This document shows positions 15,505 to 26,203 of a stretch of 33,595 bases of DNA, piece after piece. The notes below the pieces were generated by a model. The model saw only the letters and a program-made list of their open reading frames with translations, was not told the DNA's origin and ran no database searches. The stretch lies in NCBI GenBank assembly GCA_035527755.1, contig DATKZX010000025.1, positions 1 to 33,595 on the forward strand, in the 5' to 3' direction. This stretch comes from Methanomassiliicoccales archaeon. GTDB lineage: Archaea > Thermoplasmatota > Thermoplasmata > Methanomassiliicoccales > UBA472. Within the stretch, counting starts at the first letter, position 1. Each line of letters starts with the position of its first letter. A program made the translations under genes and the position numbers.

Positions 15505-15846
15505 ATGGGTGCGGAGGTGTTCGCCGATCACCTGATCACCAAGGTGTTCCAATACCCGATCGATAACGCGGTGCGATATGGGGACGACATCACCTCCATC
15601 CACTTCTCGGTCGAAGCGGTCGATGGCGTTCGATCCATCGTTCGTGAGGACGACGGTGCCGGCATCGTGGTGGAAATGAAAATAGGTCTGTTCACATGCG
15701 GATTCGGAAAGGACCACGGTCTGGGTCTGTTCCTTTCCCACGAGATATTGGCCATCACCGATATCACCATCGGGGAAACGGGCGAACCGGGTCACGGAGC
15801 GAGGTTCGTCATGAAAGTGCCTCCAAATAAGTTCAGGACAGCGTGA
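15505..15846 (+). pseudogene. Orphan histidine-kinase ATPase domain (truncated histidine kinase)
   Basis: The 113-residue frame encodes only the C-terminal HATPase_c domain of a sensor kinase. The N box (IDNAVRYGDDI), G1 (EDDGAGIVVEMK) and G2 (GKDHGLGLFLSHEI) are all intact, and it ends in the usual GEPGHGARFVMKVP. No sensor domain and no phospho-accepting histidine helix precede it. A TGA closes the frame 24 bases upstream of the ATG, and the few residues there (RLDPPMGAEVFADHLI) still resemble the linker of full-length archaeal kinases. This suggests a 5'-truncated remnant. A stand-alone ATPase working in trans cannot be ruled out, since all nucleotide-binding motifs survive. Confidence 0.65.
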
Positions 15847-15892
15847 CCTCGCAATTATGTAAAATGAGGCCCGCGAGTCGATGCTCGAAGGA

Positions 15893-16312
15893 TCACTTGC
15901 CCGATGCAAGGAAGTTCTTGATAGCTTCCCTTAGCACATTGGATGCCAACAGGGCGCAGTGCTCGCTCTCCGTGGGCAGTCCGCCCAATGCCGCTAGGAC
16001 GTCCTGCTGATCGATCTTGCGGGCCTCGTCAAGGCTCTTCCCCCTGGCCAATGAGGTGACCATACTGCCCGAGGCGATGCTGGTCCCGCAACCATCGGTG
16101 GTGAACGCAATATCCGTGATGATGCCGTCATTGACCTTCAGCCAAATATTGATGGTATCGCCGCAGGGACCGCAGACCTTGGCGAAACCGTCCGCATGGT
16201 CCATGACGCCCTGGTTCCTCGGGTTCATGAAGTGGTCGATGGCGGTCTCGGAAAATTTTTTCCTAGCGTCCCTAAGAACAAGCTCCTGGAGCTCATCGAA
16301 CTGTGATGTAAT
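15893..16312 (-). CDS. iscU: IscU/NifU N-terminal-type Fe-S cluster scaffold, probably non-AUG start
   Basis: Scaffold on which Fe-S clusters are assembled. The three cluster ligands and the aspartate are present: CGPCGDT, TDGCGTSIASGS and EHCALLA. The first in-frame ATG (16228, MNPRNQG) would cut off the conserved KFSETAIDHF, so the true start lies upstream. The frame stays open to a TGA at 16330. It contains no ATG, GTG or TTG there, but an exact GGAGGT (16324-16319) sits six bases before an ATT at 16312. Starting there gives 139 residues with an extra N-terminal helix (ITSQFDELQELVLRDARK), which I recall from related archaeal proteins. The alternative is an ATG at 16296 in another frame, joined by slippage on an A6 run. 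No IscS gene is nearby. Confidence 0.85.
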   Translation of the reverse strand: MTSQFDELQELVLRDARKKFSETAIDHFMNPRNQGVMDHADGFAKVCGPCGDTINIWLKVNDGIITDIAFTTDGCGTSIASGSMVTSLARGKSLDEARKIDQQDVLAALGGLPTESEHCALLASNVLREAIKNFLASGK

Positions 16313-16320
16313 CGTATTAC

Positions 16321-16713
16321 CTCCATTTCAACGTGGTACGACCGATCTGTCGGGAAAAGGAATCGTGTCCGACTATAATATATGTCATAAAACTGGCACG
16401 AAATTCCGCTATATTATAGGGTATGGCCAGATCCGATGCGGACAACCATTTTAGTTCCTTAAATACCGATGGTTGGTCTTGCAGGGTCCATGGCTTAAAA
16501 ATGATCATATTGTTGTGTCCACAAGAATTTTCAGTAATGAGCGACAAAAGAATATAAAAAAATAATTCACGTACGCAAATATTTAACGATCCCGCCATTG
16601 TAATGAAGGTCGAAGGACGCGGGACGTTATATTATTTTAACAACTTAATATATATCTGTTTAAAAACCATCTAATAGACGATCAATATTGACCGACCAAC
16701 AGTCGGTATTAAA
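16321..16713. promoter_or_regulatory. Divergent intergenic region between iscU and the TetR gene
   Basis: This is an AT-rich region. CATATATTATAGTC (about 16374-16387, minus strand) may be the iscU TATA box, and TTAATATATATCTG (about 16645-16658) the one for the TetR gene. A 93-residue minus-strand frame (16317-16598) is present but looks like chance. Nothing else is supported. Confidence 0.45.
16691..16707 (+). promoter_or_regulatory. TetR-type operator
   Basis: A perfect inverted repeat ACCGAC-N5-GTCGGT lies seven bases before the TetR start codon. Size and placement fit an autoregulatory site for the TetR protein, which would control itself and the following exporter. Confidence 0.65.
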
Positions 16714-19034
<2,321 letters not shown>

Positions 19035-19035
19035 A

Positions 19036-19045
19036 AAACCTCTTT
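19036..19045 (+). terminator. AAACCTCTTT terminator-like word after the MFS gene
   Basis: The decamer starts one base after the TAG and is followed by CAATCTATATT. It is the same word as after the 69-residue gene copy B and, on the minus strand, after the 78-residue membrane protein and the secreted protease. Confidence 0.4.
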
Positions 19046-19097
19046 CAATCTATATTACCGAAAAGAACAGGACACGCACTCGTGAAAGGTGTTTCAA

Positions 19098-19532
19098 ATG
19101 AATCTGTACAGAACCATCCTAATACCGACCGACGGAAGTAGCAACAGCAGGTCGGCGATCGAGCACGGGCTCGAGATCGCCAAGCTATCGAACGCTGAGG
19201 TCACCACATTGAGCGTCATCGATGTCGGCGATGTGTCCTCGACCCTGCAGGGTATGAACCCCGCGCCCCACGGCTCCGTCCAGGCGGAGGTGGCCGACGC
19301 CGCGGTAGGAGAAGCGTCCGCCATGGCCGAGAAGGCGGGGGTCAAGATGAAGGTGGAGGTCAGAATGGGCAGCCCGGCGCTTGACATAATCGAGATGTCA
19401 GGTAAGTTCGACCTGATCGTCATGGGCACCCAGGGGCGAACAGGATTGCCGCACCTGCTCATCGGAAGCGTGGCCGAGAAGGTGGTGCGCGAAGCGAAGT
19501 GCCCGGTACTGGTCATCAAGGCCAAGAAGTAA
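19098..19532 (+). CDS. Universal stress protein (UspA family)
   Basis: A 144-residue single-domain Usp. It begins [20 protein letters not shown], the usual first strand with the conserved aspartate. The ATP-binding motif is present at the C-terminal end ([21 protein letters not shown], the G-x2-G-x9-G-S pattern), and the last strand reads [10 protein letters not shown]. The ATG at 19098 has AAAGGTG six bases upstream; an in-frame GTG nine bases earlier overlaps that site and is less likely. The role is in stress tolerance through ATP or AMP binding, not more precisely known. Confidence 0.92.
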   Translation: MNLYRTILIPTDGSSNSRSAIEHGLEIAKLSNAEVTTLSVIDVGDVSSTLQGMNPAPHGSVQAEVADAAVGEASAMAEKAGVKMKVEVRMGSPALDIIEMSGKFDLIVMGTQGRTGLPHLLIGSVAEKVVREAKCPVLVIKAKK

Positions 19533-19540
19533 GGCGCATC

Positions 19541-19558
19541 GGCCGGGGGTTCCCGGCC
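19541..19558 (+). terminator. GC-rich hairpin after the universal stress protein gene
   Basis: GGCCGGG-GGTT-CCCGGCC forms a perfect 7-bp stem nine bases after the stop. A loose T-rich stretch follows further on (AAACGCCTTTCCGTTCATTTTC). Confidence 0.5.
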
Positions 19559-19692
19559 AGATCACGCTACGAACGATCTCTAAAACGCCTTTCCGTTCAT
19601 TTTCATCCCTGTCATAGCATATTCATGAATGGCCGGGGCAGCTCGCTCCTTTAATTACCCCTCGCTCCCCTATTATACACTGAGGTGAGAAC

Positions 19693-19950
19693 GTGACCGC
19701 GGAGAAGCGCAAAAAGTCGGAGGACGATTCCGAGAGGTTCGTCTATGAGAAGGAAAAGGTGTTCGAGGACATCTACGACGATGACGCCAGGCAGGAGATG
19801 CTCGAGGACGACGAGATAACCGCCGCGGAAGAGGGGTTCATGCGCGGCTGGGAAGGCACCGTGGAAGGTGGGAAGAAGCATAGGAAGGACAGCGCCCACA
19901 AGGACACGGCATCCGTCGAGCTGGCCAAGGAACAGTATCAGGAGGACTAG
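19693..19950 (+). CDS. Small acidic, highly charged protein
   Basis: An 85-residue soluble protein made almost only of charged residues, with segments such as EKRKKSEDDSERFVYEKEK and EDIYDDDARQEMLEDDEI. A central GFMRGWEGT may be its most specific part. It is predicted helical. I know of small archaeal proteins with this general shape but no function. A GAGGTGA SD lies four bases before the GTG start. It ends in TAG and is convergent with the Lon-family gene. Confidence 0.7.
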   Translation: MTAEKRKKSEDDSERFVYEKEKVFEDIYDDDARQEMLEDDEITAAEEGFMRGWEGTVEGGKKHRKDSAHKDTASVELAKEQYQED

Positions 19951-19998
19951 CCGCCCTCCAGATACGTCCCATGAATGCGTTTATGAAATTAGGATCGA

Positions 19999-22401
19999 TC
20001 ATCGTGAGGGTATCTGGTACTCTCTGACCATTTCAGCCATCTCCTGCAATCTTTTGTTGACCAGGTAGTTGATGGTGCCCTTCTTGTACGATCCGTCCGC
20101 CAGTATTTTCCCTGCGGGCACCCCGGTGAGCACCTCGATGCCCTCATCGATCGTCTTCACCGGGTATATGGTGAACTTCCCCTTCTTGGCGGCTTCCAAT
20201 ATCTCTTCCTTCAGCATCAGGTTCTGAACGTTGCTCCCTGGTATCATCACACCATTTTCTTTGGTCAACCCCTTGGCCTTGCACACCTCGAAGAAGCCTT
20301 CGAGCTTCTCGTTCACGCCTCCGATGGCTTGAATCTCGCCCCTTTGGTTGACAGAGCCGGTGACAGCAAGGCTCTGCTTGATCGGCAGACCGGAGAGGGC
20401 GGAAAGGATGGCGTAAAGTTCCGTACTGGAGGCACTGTCTCCGTCCACACCTCCATAGCTCTGCTCGAAGACGAGCTTGGCGCTCAGGGAAAGGGGCTTG
20501 TCCTGGGCATATTTATGGGCCAGATAACCTCCGAGGATAAGCACGCCCTTGGTGTGCGTCGGTCCTCCCATCTGGGACTGTCGCTCGATATCGATGATCC
20601 CGTCACGGCCCACGGCCACGCTGGCGGTCACCCGTGAGGGCCTTCCGAACGCCAGGTCGCCCATTGCCATGACCGACAGCCCGTTTATCTGTCCTACCTT
20701 GCTTCCCTCGGTATCTATGAGGTAGATCCCGCGATCGATGAACTCATGGACCTTCTCCTGGATCAGGCTGGAGCGGTAAAGCTTCTCCTCGATGGCCTTG
20801 TTGATGTGTTCCACGGTGATGAGCTTCGATCCCTCCCGCATGGCGTAGAAGTTCGCCTCCTTGATCAGGTCGGCCACGTTGGAGAACCTGGTGGAAAGCT
20901 TCCGCTGGTCCTGGGCAAGCCTTGACCCGAACTCCACCACCTTGGCAATGGCGGTGTTGTCCAGATGTTTCAGTTTGAACTTGTTGCATATGGTGCATAT
21001 GAAGAGGGCGTACTTCATCGCGGAACCCTCGTCCCGGTCCATCACCACGTCGAAGTCCGCTCTTACCTTGAAGAGGTCCTGAAAGTCGGGATCTCCCTGA
21101 TGGAGTATCTGATAGACCTCCGGCGTACCGATGAGCACGACCTTCACGTTCAGAGGGATCGGTTGAGGTTTGAGGCCTCTGGTGGAGATGAAACCCGCGT
21201 GCTCCCCCGGTTCCTCTACCTCCACGTTCTCATTCCTCAGGGCGTGCTTGAGGCCGTCCCAGGCAAAGGGATATCGAAAGAGGTCCATTACCGGTATGAC
21301 CAAGTAGCCACCGTTCGCCTTGTGCAGTGAACCGGGGCGGATCATACTGAAATCGGTGGTGACCACACCGAACTGCATCTCCTTTTCCGATTTTCCGATG
21401 AGGTTCGGGTAGCTGGGGGTCTCCTCGAAGATCACCGGGGCGCCCAAGGCGCTGCCGTTGTCCACCACGACGTTGATCTCGTACTTCCGGAAGGCCAGGT
21501 CCTTCGCCAACCATTGCTGGAACTGGGCTGGGCCCTGCTCCGGTTGGGGATGGTTCCCTTTAAGGAACGTCCCAAGGTTCCTCAGTATGTCCTTCTGGAC
21601 GTTCTCGATGTGCGAGAACACCTCCCGGATCGAGCTGTATCTCTCCTTCAGATCGGTTAGGAGATGGCCGATGGCCTCCATCGCGATCTCGATGTTGAGC
21701 TCGGCGACGACCTCCAAACCTTTAAGATCGATCTCCCGGACCTTGCGGAATATGACCCGAAGCTGTTCATCCAGTGTATGCCTGCTCTCGAGGATCCTCT
21801 CCTTTTTCTCCTTGGGGAGGGCCTCGAATTCCTCTGGACTGAGCGGCTTACCGTCGAGGACAGGAATGATGATCAGGCCCGCAGCTCCCAATTGGATAGT
21901 GAAGCCAAGCTTTTCCGCGACCTCATTGGCCTGATCGATCAGATCCACCCGCTCCTTGGTGAGCTTTCCAAGGGCCTGCTGGCGTTTGGCATCGTACTCC
22001 TCGCTCTCGAACGTCTTGGGCAGCGTCTTTCTGGCCTCTTCGATGAAGGCGGCCATATCGGCCTTCAGTTGGATGCCCGTTCCCGGGGGGAGGCGCATGG
22101 CCAGCGGCTCGTAGGGATTGGCAAAGTTGTTGACATAGATCCAATCGGCCGCCTTAGGTTTGGTGCTGGCCAATTCGTAAAGGAAGTTATTGACCGCGGT
22201 CTTCCTGCCAGTGCCGGGCGATCCGGACACATATATGTTGAACCCCTTCTCCAGAATCTCAAGACCGAAATGGAGGGCCTTCTGGGCCCTTTCCTGCCCG
22301 ATGATCTCATCCGTTGGTCTCAGCGTCTCCGTAGAAGTGCAATCCACCTTTTTAGGGTCGTACAAGGCCCGGTAATCCTTAAGCGGTATGGGTTTGATCA
22401 T
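19999..22401 (-). CDS. Lon-family ATP-dependent protease (COG1067 type, AAA_32)
   Basis: An 800-residue soluble protease of the Lon-like AAA_32 type. The P-loop is at 60-68 (GSPGTGRKT). A long helical insert follows (about 110-290). The Walker B region lies in NGGYLVIPVMDLFRYPFAW. The C-terminal Lon proteolytic domain carries the catalytic dyad: S656 in DGDSAS and K699 in GGVNEK. It lacks the N-terminal substrate domain of bacterial LonA and the membrane helices of classical archaeal LonB. It degrades misfolded or regulatory proteins using ATP. The ATG at 22401 follows GAGGGAAATAGTGA. A T-rich TATA-like CTTTTTTAAGC lies about 40 bases upstream. Confidence 0.92.
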   Translation of the reverse strand: MIKPIPLKDYRALYDPKKVDCTSTETLRPTDEIIGQERAQKALHFGLEILEKGFNIYVSGSPGTGRKTAVNNFLYELASTKPKAADWIYVNNFANPYEPLAMRLPPGTGIQLKADMAAFIEEARKTLPKTFESEEYDAKRQQALGKLTKERVDLIDQANEVAEKLGFTIQLGAAGLIIIPVLDGKPLSPEEFEALPKEKKERILESRHTLDEQLRVIFRKVREIDLKGLEVVAELNIEIAMEAIGHLLTDLKERYSSIREVFSHIENVQKDILRNLGTFLKGNHPQPEQGPAQFQQWLAKDLAFRKYEINVVVDNGSALGAPVIFEETPSYPNLIGKSEKEMQFGVVTTDFSMIRPGSLHKANGGYLVIPVMDLFRYPFAWDGLKHALRNENVEVEEPGEHAGFISTRGLKPQPIPLNVKVVLIGTPEVYQILHQGDPDFQDLFKVRADFDVVMDRDEGSAMKYALFICTICNKFKLKHLDNTAIAKVVEFGSRLAQDQRKLSTRFSNVADLIKEANFYAMREGSKLITVEHINKAIEEKLYRSSLIQEKVHEFIDRGIYLIDTEGSKVGQINGLSVMAMGDLAFGRPSRVTASVAVGRDGIIDIERQSQMGGPTHTKGVLILGGYLAHKYAQDKPLSLSAKLVFEQSYGGVDGDSASSTELYAILSALSGLPIKQSLAVTGSVNQRGEIQAIGGVNEKLEGFFEVCKAKGLTKENGVMIPGSNVQNLMLKEEILEAAKKGKFTIYPVKTIDEGIEVLTGVPAGKILADGSYKKGTINYLVNKRLQEMAEMVREYQIPSR

Positions 22402-22727
22402 TCACTATTTCCCTCGTAATTTTATTGCGTTTGTCAGCTTAAAAAAGAATCGTTCATTCAGGGCAGTGGTCCCACATCGAAGATCACCCAATGCAGGTTC
22501 CCGCAGAATTTCAGCCAGGAAAAGGTCCCGTTACCATTGGGGGGATGTCGGGACCGCCCAGCTCGCCCTTCATCGAACCGCTCTTCAGGCATCCTCGGTC
22601 AATTGGTCCCCGATCTCCTATTCCATATCGAGCATGGTTCCAGATCATCGGTCACGCTAGGCGATCACTTCAGTGACCTCTCCGGGCACGGCATGAGTAC
22701 CGTCCAGGGAACCAGCTGATCCGAGGG
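22402..22727 (-). promoter_or_regulatory. Intergenic region upstream of the Lon-family gene
   Basis: The region holds the Lon promoter area (CTTTTTTAAGC, about 22437-22447). The only protein-like reading is a 44-residue minus-strand frame at 22458-22592 that ends WLKFCGNLHWVIFDVGPLP. It may be a small gene or the tail of a decayed one; no SD is evident. Plus-strand frames here look like chance. Confidence 0.35.
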
Positions 22728-23522
22728 TCACTTGGACAGGGCCCTACGGAACATCATGGTGGTCGCGCTCAGCGTGATCGTTCCGACGATGGCTATGGCC
22801 AGGAACGCCTGTCCTATCAGACCCCAGTCAAAGCCATGGATGATCATCCCTCGTACGGCATCGGCCACGTACGAGACCGGATTGTATCCTGAGAACGTCT
22901 GCACCCACGGTGCCAGGAACTCCATGGGCATCACCGCGGTGGAGAGGAAAAGCATCGGGAACACGAACATGATGGAGATGACCAGCGTCGACTCGGAGTT
23001 CCTGGTGGTCAATGCTACGAACGTCGAGATGCCGGACCAGGCTATGCCGAAGAACATGACCATCAGCAGTATCATCGCGATGCCGGGGAGACCGGCGGCC
23101 ACCTGGACCCCCAGGATGTAACCGAGGACGATGATGATCGAGACCTGCATGACGATGCGGAAGCCGTCGCTGAACACCTTGCCCATCAGTATGGAGGAGC
23201 GCCGGACGGGCGTGGTCCTCATCTTGTCAAGATAGCCAGATTCGACGTCATCGACCATACCTAGTCCGCTCTGCAAAGCGGATGTCAGCACGGTCTGAAC
23301 GATCACCGCGGCGCTGAAGAAGGTGAGATAGGAACCGGTACCGGTGAGACGTTCGAAACCGGGGATGTCAGCGACCGCTTGGAACGCCTGCGTGAACAGA
23401 AGGAACCATATCAGCGGTTGGATCATGGAGAAGGTGAGGTTGGTCGGGCGTCGTACCAGCTTGCGCATCCAGCGACTGAAGATGGCGGAGATCTCCGTGA
23501 GAAAGTCCAATTTCAGCTCCAT
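22728..23522 (-). CDS. ABC-2 type transporter permease (DrrB-like)
   Basis: A 264-residue membrane protein with six hydrophobic helices. It begins with an amphipathic stretch (FSRWMRKLVRRPTNLTFSMI) and then IQPLIWFLLFTQAFQ, the classic start of DrrB/NodJ-type permeases. The conserved TPVRRSSILMGKVFSD lies on the cytoplasmic side and corresponds to the coupling region. It starts two bases after the ATPase gene and forms a two-component exporter with it. The substrate is unknown; relatives export antibiotics, lipids or polysaccharide precursors. Confidence 0.92.
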   Translation of the reverse strand: MELKLDFLTEISAIFSRWMRKLVRRPTNLTFSMIQPLIWFLLFTQAFQAVADIPGFERLTGTGSYLTFFSAAVIVQTVLTSALQSGLGMVDDVESGYLDKMRTTPVRRSSILMGKVFSDGFRIVMQVSIIIVLGYILGVQVAAGLPGIAMILLMVMFFGIAWSGISTFVALTTRNSESTLVISIMFVFPMLFLSTAVMPMEFLAPWVQTFSGYNPVSYVADAVRGMIIHGFDWGLIGQAFLAIAIVGTITLSATTMMFRRALSK

Positions 23523-23524
23523 GA

Positions 23525-24547
23525 TCAGCGCCTCCGGGAACGAAAGCCGATCTTGGGCGGCAGCTTCTGAAGATCGGTCCGCAGATGTTTTCCGGTGAAC
23601 TTGATGAACACGTCGTCCAGCGACGGTTTGGCCAATACCAGGTTATCGATCTCGATCTGTGCGCTATCGAGTGAGCGGACGATCAGCGGCACGAGATTGC
23701 TGCCGTTGGTGCTGTAGATCACGATGCCATCGGTACAATTGATGCCTTCATTGGTACAGTCCTGCGCCTCTTTGACACCAGGTAGCTGAGATACCATGTC
23801 CACCGCCTTGCGGACCAGGTTCGGGTCCTCCCCTCCCTTGATGACCAGGCGTATCATGTCCGCGCCGATCTGACCCTTCAGTTCGCTCGGCTCTCCCTCG
23901 GCCACGATCTTGCCGTTGTCTATGATGCAGAGGCGGTGAGCCAGCTGGTCCGCCTCATCCATGTACTGGGTGGTAAGGAAGATGGTGGTGCCCTTACGGT
24001 TCAGGTCCCGGATGTGGTCCCAGATGGCACGTCGGCTCTGGGGGTCCAGCCCGGTGGTCGGCTCGTCAAGAAAAAGGATCTCCGGGTCGGAGACCAGGGC
24101 GGTCGCCAGGTCAAGACGGCGCTTCATTCCCCCGGAGTACGTGCCGGCGATCCGATCGCCGACGTCGGCGAGGCCCACGGTCTTGAGCAGGTCGCTCGCC
24201 TTTTGCACCGCCTTATCCTTGGGAATGTGGAAATATCGGCACTGGAGGATCAGATTCTCTCGACCGGAAAGGTCGGCATCGACGCCGATCTCCTGTGAGG
24301 CGTAGCCGATGATCCTACGGATCTCACGAGCGTCCTTCTCGATGTCGAAACCATTGATATCGACCTCGCCGGAGGTTTTCTTTAGAAGGGTGGTAAGAAC
24401 CTTGATGGCGGTGCTCTTACCGGCTCCGTTGGGGCCGAGAAAACCGAATATCTCGCCCTTTGTGACCGTGAAGGAGATATCGTCGACGGCGCGGATATCG
24501 GGATCGTAGAGCTTGACCAAATTTTTAACCGTAATTATGTCGGACAT
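23525..24547 (-). CDS. ABC transporter ATP-binding protein (DrrA-like)
   Basis: A 340-residue ATPase. Walker A is GPNGAGKST (38-46), the signature is YSGGMKRRLDLA (about 140), Walker B is ILFLDEPTTGLD, and the H-loop lies in TTQYMDEADQL. The long C-terminal part (about 220-340) with PSLDDVFIKFTGKHL is the DrrA-type C-terminal domain. It drives the permease encoded immediately downstream. ATCTAAATAAGG near 24625-24636 may be the TATA box. Confidence 0.94.
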   Translation of the reverse strand: MSDIITVKNLVKLYDPDIRAVDDISFTVTKGEIFGFLGPNGAGKSTAIKVLTTLLKKTSGEVDINGFDIEKDAREIRRIIGYASQEIGVDADLSGRENLILQCRYFHIPKDKAVQKASDLLKTVGLADVGDRIAGTYSGGMKRRLDLATALVSDPEILFLDEPTTGLDPQSRRAIWDHIRDLNRKGTTIFLTTQYMDEADQLAHRLCIIDNGKIVAEGEPSELKGQIGADMIRLVIKGGEDPNLVRKAVDMVSQLPGVKEAQDCTNEGINCTDGIVIYSTNGSNLVPLIVRSLDSAQIEIDNLVLAKPSLDDVFIKFTGKHLRTDLQKLPPKIGFRSRRR

Positions 24548-24729
24548 AGGATCGATCGACCTGGGGATATGGCATGGGGCGATCAGAGTTCCCCAAATTC
24601 GTCTAGGTACTTTTCTCTGACCTTATTTAGATATCACCGACCTTTCGATCGAACAATAGAGAAAATGTCACATTAGGACCATTCTCGCATTCGACCGAGG
24701 TCTCCTTCCACCGCGATCTCTCGCGCCTG

Positions 24730-24753
24730 AAAAAATGGGGGTCGTCACGCCCC
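24730..24753 (-). terminator. Hairpin plus T6 terminator after the DUF5678-like gene
   Basis: Directly after the TAA the minus strand reads GGGG-CGTGACGAC-CCCC, then ATTTTTTC. A short stem followed by six T residues is a good terminator. Confidence 0.6.
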
Positions 24754-25008
24754 TTATCGATGCGAGTAGCCAGCATCGGTGACGGTGGAGGTTGGAAGGA
24801 TGAAGTACAGCGAATATTCCTGGTCACCGGCGATCTCGTCGGCTTCCACCTCGACATCCGTTTTTGACAGACCATCGGCGATGACCTTCTGGTCCAGGAC
24901 CGCGATCCATTTCCGCGGGTACTTCTGCATCAGGTCGATGTAGTTCTCCTTGAACCACATGTCGTTCCTCATGTCCTTCATGCTCTCACGCCCTTCTTCG
25001 TCATCCAT
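24754..25008 (-). CDS. DUF5678-like small protein
   Basis: An 84-residue soluble protein. The core WFKENYIDLMQKYPRKWIAV, then DQKVIADGLS, fits the DUF5678 pattern (a helix, then KYxGKWVAV-D--VIA-G). It ends in a predicted strand, EYSLYFILPTST. Function unknown; such proteins are common and often found beside regulators or toxin-antitoxin genes. The start at 25008 (ATG) is used rather than the GTG one codon upstream. Its own terminator and the divergent AsnC-type gene show it is a single-gene unit. Confidence 0.72.
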   Translation of the reverse strand: MDDEEGRESMKDMRNDMWFKENYIDLMQKYPRKWIAVLDQKVIADGLSKTDVEVEADEIAGDQEYSLYFILPTSTVTDAGYSHR

Positions 25009-25145
25009 CACATCAATTCCCCCTACGGTAATAATATTCTAGCTTGGAGGACATTATTCTTTCTATCGGACCTTCGATCGTGCTAGGGGCCATTGCATTG
25101 AACGGTATGGAACAATGTAAATCGTAGGGCGACGATTCCTAAGAA

Positions 25146-26069
25146 ATGGACAGGAGCGACCTCCGTCTCATCAATCTCTTGGTACACGATCCAAGGGCCA
25201 CCTATAGGGACCTGGCGGACGAGCTCGAGGTCTCTGTGCAGGCGGTACATCGTCGCGTTCAGCAGATGATCGAGGAGAAGATAATATTGGGATTCTCAGC
25301 GACCATCTCCTCCTCCTATCTGGAGGCGGTGCCGGTGACCATCTGCGGGCGGTCCCATCGCCGTACCCGCGAGGAGACGATCAAGGCCCTGGAAGGGAGC
25401 GATCTCGTCTCCAGTGTGCTTTTTGGCAGCGGGGGCATCGTCCATGTCTATTGCACGCTGCGTCGGAGCAGCGAGCTGGACGGGCTTTTCGAGTTCGTAA
25501 GGAACGCCGCGCTCCTAAAGGACGCGTGGATCGGCTTGGAGGCCGTTCCAAGATCGGGAAAGGAACCGGCCACCATACACGATGAGCCGCTGACCCCCTT
25601 GGACAGACGCGTGATCTCCTCCCTGGTCAAGGACGGAAGGAAGGCATCGGCCGAAGTGGCGAAGGAACTGGGGGTCACGGCGGCCACGGTGAACAGGCGC
25701 TTGGACCGTTTGAACAGGATCGGGGCCATCGAATACGCGGTCGCGCTCCACCCTGGTTTCTCCGGGGATATAGTGTCGATCATCAGCATAGAACTGGTCG
25801 AGGGATCGGACCGGGGAGCTAAGATCGCGGCCATGAGGAACTCGCTGGGGGCCACGGTCGATTACTATCGGACGTTCAGCAATGTTCCGGGGATGTTCAC
25901 CTGCGTCTCCTGGACCAAGACGCTGAAGGACCTGGAGATGCTCACGAACGATATTTTGAAGGACAGCGATGTGCTCAAGGCGGTGCCGGACATCATATTC
26001 ACCGGTTGGTACCACTCCAATTGGAAGGATATCATGGCGATGGACGTCACCCATCCCAAAGGTCAGTAG
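25146..26069 (+). CDS. Double winged-helix AsnC/Lrp-type transcriptional regulator
   Basis: A 307-residue protein with two AsnC-type helix-turn-helix units. The first is at about 3-50 (RLINLLVHDPRATYRDLADE and SVQAVHRRVQQM). The second is at about 150-195 (RRVISSLVKDGRKASAEVAK and TAATVNRRLDRLNRIGAI). Each is followed by a ligand-domain-like stretch of beta strands. Such duplicated Lrp-like proteins are common in Thermoplasmata and halophilic or methanogenic archaea. The regulated genes are unknown; the downstream membrane/flavoprotein set starts 134 bases later and could be a target. It ends in TAG. Confidence 0.85.
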   Translation: MDRSDLRLINLLVHDPRATYRDLADELEVSVQAVHRRVQQMIEEKIILGFSATISSSYLEAVPVTICGRSHRRTREETIKALEGSDLVSSVLFGSGGIVHVYCTLRRSSELDGLFEFVRNAALLKDAWIGLEAVPRSGKEPATIHDEPLTPLDRRVISSLVKDGRKASAEVAKELGVTAATVNRRLDRLNRIGAIEYAVALHPGFSGDIVSIISIELVEGSDRGAKIAAMRNSLGATVDYYRTFSNVPGMFTCVSWTKTLKDLEMLTNDILKDSDVLKAVPDIIFTGWYHSNWKDIMAMDVTHPKGQ

Positions 26070-26203
26070 GCCAGACGATTGTTATCGACACCTCCGGACC
26101 ATCATTTTTCAACATCATGGTTGAGGAACATGATATTATTGTAATTAGGTCGCGATGGAACATCAACCGCGGTGTGAACACAGGGATATCACCCCCTTCT
26201 AGG

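Noticed and set aside
16317-16598. 93-residue minus-strand frame upstream of iscU
   Set aside because: It overlaps the iscU SD, lies in the AT-rich promoter region and has no family features.
25515-26054. 179-residue minus-strand frame inside the AsnC-type gene
   Set aside because: It is antisense to a clear double winged-helix protein and has no domain features.
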